Origin: Elgaria multicarinata webbii
Lineage: Eukaryota; Chordata; Lepidosauria; Squamata; Anguidae
Length of the DNA: 64,000 nucleotides
Direction of reading: 5' to 3'
Assembly (NCBI RefSeq): GCF_023053635.1
Contig: NC_086172.1
Span: 26,999,501 to 27,063,500 of the forward strand
The translations under genes were made by a program, and so were the position numbers. The notes below the pieces were generated by a model, which was given only the letters and a program-made list of their open reading frames with translations, was not told the origin of the DNA and did no database searches. This document shows, in pieces, positions 23,901 through 33,800 of this stretch. How positions within the stretch are numbered: the first letter of the stretch is position 1; every line of letters begins with the position of its first letter.

Positions 23901-25662
23901 AAGCACTGACTGAGGATAAATATGACCCAAACAATATCTTCTAGCCTTAATTAGCCTATTTTGCCCTCTGTGGAGAATCATCAGATCCAGGAACAGTGGA
24001 AGGGATCTCATTTTCACCGTAACAATGGATGTTTTTTTTTTTTACCTCTTCTGACACAAGTTCCTCCAGTAGATCGTATTTACATTGAGAAATTAGTCCT
24101 GAAACAAGAGCAAAGGCCTAGAAAACAAGACAGATAAAAAAGATTGTTTACTTAGAAGTGCCTCTTGAATTCAGTGGTATTTACTCTGTTCATATGAGAT
24201 TGCAGCCTAAGCCACAGTATTGTATTAACAATCAGCATGATTTTTTTGTCCCTCCTTTCTTTCAATGTGTGTTTACGTTGAAACAAGCTTCTCAGACAAA
24301 GCAATTGCAAATGCAGAACTAGGGAGAGATAGATGTTGCAGATTTAATAGTCTGGAATGCAATATGATGCCATCTTGTTTGTGCAGGCTGGAAAAGGAAG
24401 GTGGTGCACTCTCAGATGGTGCAAAGTGAAGGAGAAGAGGAAAGGGGGTTTGCATTTCCTACACAGCAACTGATGGTACAGTAGAAAAAGGACATGAGAA
24501 AAATTCCAGGCAACTGGGAAGAAGTCAGTTAGGGTTGCCACCTCTTTGTTTCCTTAGCTAGGTTCTTTAATTGCAACCTGAAAGTTAAAATGGAATAGAT
24601 ACAGCATCCTCATCAGTGATCACTATAACTCCAAGGATGGCAAAGAAGAGAAAAGAGCCAACTTCCTGCTGGAATAGATCAAGGATTCATCTTATCCAGT
24701 ATCCTGTGTTTCCATAGCATACAGCCTACCATCATTTGCCCCTGGCAACTAGTATTCAGTTCAATTCTGGCAACTAGTACTGGCTCTGAACCTAGAGGTG
24801 CAGTTTATCATTTTGAAGCAGCCACTGACAGACTATTGATTTAGCCTTTGCTACAAACAGATGCCCTCCTGTCAGGATTGTGGTGAGAGGATTTATGAGC
24901 ATGAATTAGGGTGGCTGCTTCTAAACTGGCAAAAAAAGGAGGAAAAACGTAATCCAAAAAGACGAGAAAAGAGGCCACCAATTTGCATATGCAAATGTAT
25001 AGGTGTAGGTGCAAACTTAAAAACCACTATATTCTAAATAAAAATAAATAGGGAAGGCGATTGACTAGGTGACCTCTGGGCCTGGCTCAGTCTGTTGCCC
25101 AGGTACTAACTGCGGGTGGCCACTTTAAGGCTCCTGGTTGCCCTCCCTCTTTATGGCTCTTTGACCTACAAGGAGAGGCCCGTCCTCTGCCAGCTCCCCC
25201 AAATAAGAGGGCTTCCCTCTGTAAGGTGGGGCGCCTGGGCCCCCTTAGACTGGACCTACGGAAGCAAGTAAGCAAACGCCCCACCTGCTTGGCCCCCTCC
25301 GTGAAGTCGCGGATGCTGAACTCCTGGTCAAAGTAGGCGCGGATAAGGAAGAAGTAGAGGCGGGTGCGGAGCCACAGCAGAGGCTTGGGGACTTCCACGA
25401 CCACCACGCTCGGCTTCCGCCGCCCGCCCCGCTCGGGCTCGCTGCTGTAGGGGCGCGCGGGGGGCAGCCACGGACAGGGCGGCGGCGGCAGCAAGGACGG
25501 GGCGGCTGTGCGGGGAGAGGCCGGCGCGGGGAGCCCGACCCAGCCGGGCTTGGCCTGCGGCGCGGTCGCCAGCAGCGAGGAAGAGCGCTGAGGGTGGGCG
25601 AGGGAGAGGCGCTGGTGGCGCCAGCGGCACCGGCTGCAACAGGCCCTCGCGGGCAGCGCCAT
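17876..25662 (-). CDS. MAIP1: MAIP1, m-AAA protease-interacting protein 1 (5 coding exons)
   Basis: The exons run from high to low coordinates: 25285-25662, 24046-24117, 22722-22848, 20957-21107 and 17876-17954. With GT/AG borders and matching phases they give 807 nt, or 268 residues plus stop; the human protein is about 290. Residues 1-75 are rich in Arg, Ala and Pro, as expected of a mitochondrial targeting sequence. The conserved part begins near the motif VVVVEVPKPLLWLRTRLYFF, followed by RAYFDQEFSIRDFTEGAKQ. The C-terminus ends KPDWTITRIEHPKLLE. In the family, MAIP1 is a matrix protein that binds the m-AAA protease and helps biogenesis of EMRE, a mitochondrial calcium uniporter subunit. 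I chose Met 25662 because MALPARA resembles the human start MALAAR; an in-frame Met at 25689 would add nine residues. The gene is head-to-head with TYW5. Symbol and synteny come from recognition; no search was run. Confidence 0.93.
19130..19375 (-). mobile_element. CR1 LINE 3' end
   Basis: Minus-strand CR1 end: ATCATAGAATAGCAGAGTTG, then GGCCATTGAGTCCAACCCCC and TCAGGAAGTTTTTCCTGATG. Confidence 0.9.
19965..20220 (+). mobile_element. L2-type LINE 3' end
   Basis: Reads through FRREVKTWLFIKAFE-like coding sequence to a tail GCCCTGAGATCCCAATGAT and AATAAACAAACAAAC. Confidence 0.65.
20957..21107 (-). CDS. MAIP1: MAIP1 coding exon 4
   Basis: Encodes RKFVSILMRFWYLTSVDLPD through KRLLTANYE. The acceptor is GCAAACAG and the donor GTAAGC; the final Glu codon is split GA|A with exon 5. 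Confidence 0.93.
21585..22080 (+). mobile_element. L2-type LINE, reverse-transcriptase 3' part
   Basis: Contains the decayed equivalents of LHWLPVCFRAEFKVL, the AFSVVAP..WN block and the 3' tail CACCCAGAGAGCTTTGG. Confidence 0.75.
22356..22560 (-). mobile_element. tRNA-derived SINE
   Basis: Reverse copy with CTTATACTGAGTCAGACCAT and CATCTAGTCCAGCACTGTC, ending near TGTGCTCTGCCAATAAGCTG, the complement of a degenerate tRNA-like A box. Confidence 0.7.
22722..22848 (-). CDS. MAIP1: MAIP1 coding exon 3
   Basis: Encodes MVQVLKEKLSSLSENHKSAL through GDVGIYYDDS. The acceptor is AAATCAG and the donor GTACGC; it leaves phase 1, completed by the first two bases of the next exon as Gly. Confidence 0.93.
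22917..23057. mobile_element. GGCC-ended foldback transposon (141 bp)
   Basis: The ends GGCCACAGCTAGACCTAAGG and its near complement make an almost full palindrome. The flanking triplets TCA and TTT differ, so the duplication is lost or mutated. Confidence 0.82.
24046..24117 (-). CDS. MAIP1: MAIP1 coding exon 2
   Basis: Encodes 24 residues beginning AFALVSGLISQCKYDLLEEL. The acceptor is TTTTCTAG and the donor is GTAAAA directly after GAAGAG; phase 0 at both ends. Confidence 0.93.
25285..25662 (-). CDS. MAIP1: MAIP1 coding exon 1
   Basis: Encodes residues 1-126 with the Arg/Pro-rich presequence and the start of the conserved domain. It ends in AAGCAG followed by donor GTGGGG, phase 0. The whole exon lies in the GC-rich promoter island. 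Confidence 0.9.
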
Positions 25663-26091
25663 TGGGCCCCGCCTCAGCCCCCCCGACATCCCAAGGCGGT
25701 CCGGCAGCCGAAGGAACCCGGGTGGAAACGGAGGGCGGTGCGGAGGGATCCGCGTCGCGAAGGGATGAGAGGGGCGGGCGGAGGTATGGCCACCTACGTT
25801 TTCTCCTCCTTCCTCGCTGCCTGAGGCGAGCGAGGAGGCGCCCTGAGGGCCCCGGTGCCGCCTCGCTGCACGTGCGAACTGTTGAAGTACTAGGGAAAGA
25901 GCAGGACCCCCAGGAGGAGGGAAACGGCCCCTATATATTATCTCACAGAGGAATCCGAGGTGAAGCCCCCTGGACCCCTTCCCGTGGTTTAATTCCGCTG
26001 CCCCACCGACGTGGGTGGGGCTACGACTCTCGTCATCTCACAGCCAGCAGAGTGATGCCCTTCTGGAGAGGGGCAGCTGGAGTGGTTCGTC

Positions 26092-26408
26092 TAGGGTGAC
26101 CATATGGAAAGCAGGACAGGGCTCCTGTATCTTTAACAGTTGCATAGAAAAGGGAATTTCAGCAGGTGTCATTTGTATGCATGTCGCGCCTGGTGAAATT
26201 CCCTCTTCATCACAACAGTTAAAGCTGCAGGAGCTGTACTAGAGTGACCAGATTTAAAAGAGGGCAGGGCTCCTGCAGCTTTAACTGTGATGAAGAGGGA
26301 ATGTCACCATGTTCTCCATATATACAAATGACACTTGCTGAAATTCCCTTTTCTATGCAACTGTTACAGATACAGGAGCCCTGTCCTCCTTTCCATATGG
26401 TCACCATA
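26092..26408. repeat. Inverted dimer of a short foldback transposon in the shared promoter
   Basis: The outer ends, TAGGGTGACCATATGG and its complement, are near perfect. The left half (26092 to about 26235) and right half (about 26240-26408) are the same element in opposite orientation; the left copy lacks about 30 bp at the centre. A single copy of the same family lies at 60044-60191. TA at both borders would fit TA target duplication, but this is not certain. Both halves have open frames reading alike (VTIWK...GQGSC), caused by the repeat and not a gene. Confidence 0.8.
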
Positions 26409-26610
26409 GGTCACGGGTGGGGCTTGGTGGGCGTTGCGGGTGGCCTGGGCTCTGCGGCCCACGGAGTGCCTCTCTATCTCCGCCAGCGACGGGGGGAAAG
26501 TCAGCAGGCGGGCCACTTCTTTGCCAGTCCTGTTTGCCGGGAGGAGGAAGTGAGAGCAGCACACATGGGAGGAAATGGGAGGGAGGGAGGCTGAGCTGCA
26601 GAGGGAGGCT

Positions 26611-26691
26611 ATGGAGGGGCAGCCGGTCACCCTCCTGGCTCAGCACACTGGAGTCACCCGAGAGCGCTTCTTGCAGGACATCTACCCTCTG
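26611..26691 (+). CDS. TYW5: TYW5 exon 1 (coding part)
   Basis: Encodes [20 protein letters not shown] then LQDIYPL, matching the start of the human protein in layout (GVSREQF). The donor is GTAAGT, phase 0. Confidence 0.93.
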
Positions 26692-29600
26692 GTAAGTAAC
26701 GCCTGGATAATCACAGAGGATATCAGTTCCGTCTTAATTGCCCAGGGTCACATGTAAAGAAATGGCCGCTTGCAGGACACGGAAAATCCCTTCCCCAACC
26801 TCCAGATGTTTTGGGGTTTAGTTCCCATCACTCCCAGTAGCATGGCCAACGGGAAGGCATGCTGGGAGTTGTAGTGCAAAACATTTGCTTTTAAAGCTGA
26901 CTGACAGTGCAATCATATGCATGTCTACTCAGAAGTAAATCCCACTGAGTTCAGTGTGACTTGCTCCCAAGTTGTTATTATTATTAATAATACTTATTTA
27001 TATAGCGCCAACAATGTACTTGGTGCTGTACAGTATGTATAGGTATAGGATTGTAACCTTTGGCTTCTGCCTTTCAGCAGCTTAAGTTCTGCAATAGAAA
27101 AACGTAGTGCTAAACTCTAGTTTGTTTGCTTTCTATAATGTTTCATAGAGCTGGTTCACATGAATGCCACAGCCCACCATAGCTTATTTAAGCCACGGTG
27201 GGTTGCAGCGCCTGTAGGCATCAATTTGCCAATTCATGCCCGCTGCCACAGCTTTTAGTGTCATCTGAACTTCACGAAGGTGGCTTGTTGAGGTGGTTAA
27301 AAAACTACTCTCTACCCCCACCATAGGCCATGGCTTCTGGATGGTTTGTTGACCACCTCAACAAGCCACCTTCGTTGGGTTTGGACACAAGAAGCCATGC
27401 CCAGCAAGGGTAATTAGGGAAATGAGCTGGCATGGGCAGGAGTGGTTAACAAGACATCATGGCTTATTAACCACCCTTGTGTCATGCAATCCAGGCCACA
27501 AAGACATATCGTAAAAGTACATCCATGATAACTGTAAAAATCAGTGAAATAATTCCCCATTTTCTAATAGCCTAGTGTAATTAACCTCAATACGTATAAC
27601 TCACCCTTCCTCAAACTGGTCCCCTCCAGATGTTTTGGACTACAACTCACATCAGCCCCAGCCAACATGGAAATCATGGATGATGGCAACTGTCATCCAA
27701 AATATTTGAAGAGCATTAATTGAGGAAGGCTGCTATAGCTGAAATAAATAAATGCACAATCCTGTTCACTCATGCCTTCCCTTCCTTTCCCTTCCTTTGA
27801 TTCCCACAGTAAATAATGGATTGTAAGCCCCTAGGGGTAGTGATCTCTGTTTTTATATTTCATAAAGCATTGTGCACATTGATGGTGATATATAAATAGA
27901 TAGAAGTGCATAAAACTGAGCTGAGAGATTTTTTTTTTTAAAAAAAAACAGTTATGGTGGGGTGTTTTTTTTATCCAAATGCTCCTCATTAGCATAGCCT
28001 CTAGATTCAACAAACAACATATATTAACCAAGCATTCGTATAGCTTTTCTGAGAGAGGAAGTGCCTTCAGGAGATGGAAAAATGCCCCTCCTGGGGCACA
28101 GAAAGGTCTAACTGGGGCACCAATACTGGGAAGACTTGAGGTCATATAGCCACTCACATCAGATGGCAAGAGCACCTGTAAAAGGTTATCCTCAGAAAAC
28201 CACAATACCCGGGAAGGGACATACAGGAGTTTATACTTATTTCCTCAGAAAAACAAAAACAAAAAACAAGACCCAGACCACATAAGTATTTAAAAGTCTC
28301 AAAGCCAGGTGGAATAGTGCTCAGAGCCCTGCTGCTAATCAATTGAACTCTTTAAGGATCAGTGTTATGTGGTTCCTTCAGCCAAATCTACTCAGGGTTT
28401 TCATAAACCCTGTCTCTGAATGTACCAGTTTAGCAGCAGACACTTCAATTGAGCCTCCCTAATACTTGGATTTCCTGCTCGCTTCTTCCCACACTATCGA
28501 GGGCAGACTTACAAGACCCAGGCCTCAGCTAGAGCTAAGGTTTATCCCGGGATGATCCCTGTTCATGTAAATGACACACAGGGAGCAGGCAGGGACGACC
28601 CCGGGATGATCCTGGGATAAACCTTAGGTCTAGCTAAGGCCCCTGTCTAAGGCTGCTGTCCTATATGCACTTACCTGGGAATAAGTTCTGTTGAAGATAG
28701 TGGGACTTGCTTTGAAGCAGACATGCTATGAATGAAGCAGACATGCTACGAACTTGGTCACAAACTCACGAGATGTTGTAGCCTAGTCATGATTGCTCTG
28801 TCTCAATGTCTTGTTGCCGGGATAGGGATAATAATGACGTCTGTCATAGGGCTGCTGTGGCAGGTAAACCCCTAAAATTACAATATAAATGATGCTGTTA
28901 TTGACAGTAATACAGTATGTTTAAGTGGAAGCTCCATTTAATGAGGATGTACACTTTCCTCTTGATAAGTAGAGTTACATCAATTTGTACTTCGGCTTGT
29001 AATAGCTTGGTACTTTGTGTATGGCAGATGGTAGGAGAAGGTAGTAAAATGTCAATATGTTGTGCAATAATTAAGATTTTTCTTAAATTCTCAGAGAAAG
29101 CCAGCAGTGTTGAAAGGAATGGATTTAGGCCCTTGCGTGACCAAATGGACAGTGGATTACCTCTGTCAAGCATCAGGAAAAAAAGAAGTAAAGATTCATG
29201 TTTCCACTGTGCCACAGATGGACTTCCTTAGCAAGAACTTTGTGTATAGGTATCCCATTCTTAGCCTTACTCTTCTTTAGGGAAATGCTGCTAACTTTTA
29301 GAGACTTTTATACTTCTGCATGAAGCTTTAGATTAAAATTAATGTGTTCACTTCGGAAATAGTGCTCATATTTCCAGTTGCTATCTTGCCCTGATTTGGG
29401 GTTTTATGTTTTCTTCCTTCCAGGAACAGCTGACATAGCCTTTTTCACCCTGCAAGCACTGTTCTGTGAACTCTGCAGACTTTCTGTAACCCACCAGAAA
29501 GCAGTCCAATGGCTATGTATGGCAGCCCACAGAAGGCTTCATAAATGTCCTGCTTTTATTGTCCGCCTAGGACTATAGAACAGGGGGAGGGGCCGTTAAG

Positions 29601-30840
29601 CACCTGACATGTCTGATAGGCTGTGTATAGTTAGATGTGTCACAAGATGCATGGACTGGTCTTAGCATAATATAGTGCAGGGATGGGCAATTTGTGATTT
29701 TCCAGATGTTGGACTGCAATTCCTATCATTCCTTGCCATTGGCTCTACTGGCCAAAAACAACTGGACAGCCACAAATTGCCCATTCCTGACATAGTATCA
29801 ACTCTTCAACACTTCTTTGCAGATCTGTCAGTATCTGCAATGCATGCATTCAGCATTCAGTATTTGATCACAGTATTATTTATTTATTCAGAAAATTTCT
29901 GATTTCATGGCAATAACAATGGAATAACATTATTATTGTAAGAGTATGTGGGCTGTTAACTTTTCATCAGGCAAAACTGAAAGTTATATCTTATTCTTAG
30001 AAACGTACTTCCTGAAACAGATATTTAAGCCAATTCATCAAAATATTAAGCATTTGAAATGCTGATCAACAGAGACTTGTAGGTTGTTGTGAATACCCAC
30101 AAAGCCAAATCTTTCTTCAGTCCTGGCCCTTTGATGCTAATTCCTAGAAAAGCACAATTTCTTATGGTGTCCCATTTCTCCACTCTGTGTGTGTGTTCAT
30201 ACTTTTGAGCAGCCTTTCCCAGCCTGGTGCTCTCCAGATTTTTGGAGTTCCACTCTCATCACCCCAACCAGCATACCCAATGGTCAGGAATCCTGAGAGT
30301 TGTAGTCCAAAACATGAAATGCAGGCTGTGCATCTTGTCCTCTCCCCATACAAATCCAGCCATACAGTCCTTAAATTAGGAATACAAACAAGACTAGCAT
30401 GCTCTTCTCTGTAGTAGGGAGACTAGTCAATTTGTCTGCACTACAGCCTTCAGTTTCACTTCTTTAGCCTTTGAGAAGCCTTCCACCCCACAAAGCCAAT
30501 GGCAAACACCCCTACAGGACAGTTACACCCCTACAGACACCCCTCTCTATTTTCAGATTCTTTCCCTCATATATAGGCTATACTAATTCTTGCAAGCGCT
30601 GGCCAGCTTTATTTTATTAAAGAGGGGGTGAACTGTAATACGATGATTCTTCCCCTTCAGCAAGGCTATGCCTTGTGATACTGTTTAAGGCTACTTAAAC
30701 AGAATATTGCACTAGGGTTAAAATGTGAATGGACTGATTTTCTTTAACTATGCGGAAAATCGCTGAGAAATCATCCTTCTCTAAATTCTGGAAGTGATCA
30801 GTATGGGAAACAACTATGGGAAAACAGATTGAATGCTGTA

Positions 30841-30886
<46 letters not shown>

Positions 30887-33800
30887 TGCTTAGTTCTTGT
30901 TTGAATTTTGATCTAGGGCACAATCTTGTTCTTGTTCTTTGCGATGACTTTTGAGCAGAGAAACCGGAGTTTCAGAAGCCATCTGAAGCCATGCAAGTCA
31001 GCTTTTTATTTGATGCTCTTGAATTTGGGCTATTTGCGAAATTCTAAATTTGTACAGATTTCTGTATTGTTCTTTCTGTATTGTCAACCCCCTTGCAGAT
31101 GGTTATGCTTTGCAGATCCCAACCCCCTGAGTTGTTGGAACTGTTTTCCAAGAGCTAATTGTCATATTTTACCTCCTTTTGCTATGGCTATAAATAATTG
31201 TGCCAACAGGACGTCATCACCAAAATTCAGCTCCTTCAATTGTCCATTATCATGTCTCTGTGAAATTTCTAAGCTGTCTTCTACAGTTCCTTTCCTCATG
31301 ACCCACTCAATGACCCATTCAAATATCAGTGGGGACATTATGTACCCTTGCTTACATTCCAGACTCATCTACGTAAAAGAACATGAAAGCGTTGGTTTTT
31401 GCATAACACTTCAAGCATGAATGAAAACCTCATTCTTGGATGCTTGTAATTAGTTCCATTGAAATCAGTGGGACTTGCTGCCAGGTCGTAAGCGAATGTA
31501 CTTGGAAGTAAACCCAAGGGGTTCAATGTGACATACTTTGTCTCCAATATTAACATAGCACAATTACTATCCTAAAAGAAGCATAGAAACACTGGGTTGG
31601 GTCCAGGTTTCTCCCCTGGTAGCAGGAGCACTACCTGAGCTGAGTTCTGCTCAGGATGCTCTGGCTGGTAGGAAGGGGGGAGGGGAGAGGAAAAAGAGGG
31701 GATCTTCACTGACTACTTCCATTTCTCTCTTCCCCCCCCCCCCACACACACCGTGACTTCTCATGCTGTTCTTGTGAGTCCTCCAGCCCTTTGGAGCAGT
31801 TTGGGGAGGGACCACAATTGAAAATCTCCTCCATTCTGCCAGTTGAGATGCTCCACTTGATGAGAAGCCTTCTGCGGACAGAAGGAATCCTTATGTTTAT
31901 GGGAGGCTAATGCAGGATCCAACCCAATGATGTTACAAAAAGCTTAAAATATAAATTGACAACCGATATAATTTAAGCCAGTTACCCAATCTGCAGTCTG
32001 ATCCTAAGCATATTAAAGCTCTTCACGGTCTAGCTCCTGCCTATCTCTCCTCTCTCATCTCACACTATTGCCCTGCTCGTGCTCTCCGCTCCTCTGATGC
32101 CATGCTTCTCGCCTGCCCAAGGACCTCCACTTCCCTTACTCGGCTCCGTCCTTTTTCTTCTGCTGCCCCTTACGCCTGGAACGCTCTTCCAGATCACTTG
32201 AGAACTACAAACTCAATCACTGCTTTTAAAACTCAGCTAAAAACTTTTCTTTTCCCTATAGCCTTCAAATATTGAGTTTGTTCTGACTCTATACTGTTAG
32301 CTTCACCCTACCCGGTGCCTGTTTACACTTCCCTGTGCCTGTTTGCATTCTCCTTCTCTCTTTATTGTTTACTACAACTTATTAGATTGTAAGCCTATGC
32401 GGCAGGGTCTTGCTATTTACTGTGTTATCTGTACAGCACCATGTACATTGATGGTGCTATATAAATAATAATAATAATAATAATAATAATAGCAAGCATT
32501 TTTAGAACATCATCCAAAGATGATGGCATAACTTCTTAAAATCATATTATTTAATTTTGTGTATTTCATTTGTTTTAATTGAAACAAATAGTCTGGAATC
32601 ATTATTGGTGTGGTATCTCTTATGTGCTAGAAGTTCTCTTCCATGTAAAATATCTTGACAGTTTTTTTTAAATTTTATGTCTTTTTTTAAAAAAAATTCA
32701 GAACGTTGCCTTTTGATGTATTTATAAGGAGAGCGGCTGAAGCCAAACATACAGAATACTTTATTTCAGAGGTAATTGCTTGTTTCAGGGAGAGGGAGGA
32801 AACTGTCTTTATGTTGAAATCATGGTGTCTGCATGATCAGACATCAGAAAGAATGGGAGTTGAAGACTTTTAAACAAGGCTCTTGCAAGTGATGTGATGG
32901 TTTCAAGTTTCACCTGAAAGCTTAAAGTTGACTTCTTCAGAGGGAAAAACATAGGTTGAAATTCAGAAGGTTAATCCTGGGCATGTTCACTTTGACCTAA
33001 AACCCAATGAGTCCGGTGGAGCTTTCTTTCAGGAAATGTGTGAAGTCTAGCAGCCTAATAGTACAAAGGGACGTACTGCCATTATGCTGAATTTTCCCCA
33101 TCATTTAATGGCTTAATAGCTGGAATCCAACTCTAAGAGCAGCAATCATAACTTTGGAAACATATTAAAAACCCAAGAGGAGCCCTGCTGGTCAGATCAA
33201 AGGCCCATGTAGTCCAATATCCTCTTTTCCACAGTGGGTGGTTACTACATGTAAACTAGGTCTGTCTGGGTTTTTTTAAAAAAATGTCTGATGAACTTTC
33301 CAGTTAAAAAGATCAGAGAAAGACTTCTGTGCCAGAGACCCCAGTTATCCAGGGCTGTGGAGTCGGAGTCGGAAGCAATTCTTGGGTTACTGGAGTCGGA
33401 GTTGGTAAAAATGTACCAACTCTGACTCCTAATAAATTTAAATTGTATATAGAGTTGTGATATGTCCCTGAAAACCTGACTATAGTTTATCCAGCGGTTA
33501 TTAGTGATGCAGCTAGAACTGTAACAGCAATGCCACCCTTACAAGTCAGTGTTGAAAGACTATTTTCAGCACTGAAAATAGTCAAATCAGATTTAAGGGC
33601 TTCTATGAGGGAGGATTTGGCAGAAGCAATTCTGTTTCTAAGAGCAATATGTTAGTCTTCAGTCTTCTACAATATAATATTTATTTCATTAAATGTATAT
33701 TCACTTGAATTTTATATTCAAACGATACTTTAATCTCAAAAAAGCTTTATGTTACTTATGTACCTAACTGAGTTCATTTCTTTTAAAATGGTCATTTGTT

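Larger units (their letters stand above)
22849..25284 (-). other. MAIP1: MAIP1 introns 2 and 1
   Basis: The two introns flank exon 2 (24046-24117). Intron 2 contains the GGCC-ended foldback element at 22917-23057. A decayed copy of the short 'start-of-Met-codon'-free reptile repeat is near 24150-24210. I recognise nothing else in 23060-24040 or 24215-25280. Confidence 0.75.
25100..26640. promoter_or_regulatory. Head-to-head CpG-rich promoter of MAIP1 and TYW5
   Basis: The start codons of MAIP1 (25662, minus) and TYW5 (26611, plus) are 948 bp apart and point away from each other. CpG and G+C content are plainly raised at 25150-26070 and again at 26410-26640, while the flanks are AT-rich. The CpG-poor gap at 26092-26408 is an inserted inverted repeat. 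A shared bidirectional promoter is inferred from geometry and composition; no TATA box was relied on. Confidence 0.75.
29250..32701 (+). other. TYW5: TYW5 intron 2
   Basis: Contains foldback repeats at about 29680-29800 and 30210-30320, a TC/AC microsatellite at 30845-30886 and a minus-strand LINE reverse-transcriptase scrap (about 31130-31400). Further along are a short palindromic repeat near 31448-31530 and an L2-like LINE 3' end (32000-32495). Stretches 29800-30200 and 30330-30840 show nothing I recognise. Confidence 0.75.

Noticed and set aside
25594-26099. Plus-strand frames of 76 and 145 residues between MAIP1 and TYW5
   Set aside because: They are antisense to MAIP1 exon 1 or lie in the CpG island, with no recognisable domain.
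26015-26407. Similar small proteins on both strands (VTIWK...GQGSC)
   Set aside because: Both come from the two arms of one inverted transposon dimer.
30926-31420. 164-residue open frame on the plus strand in TYW5 intron 2
   Set aside because: It lies antisense to a LINE reverse-transcriptase scrap, has no family resemblance and no splice context.
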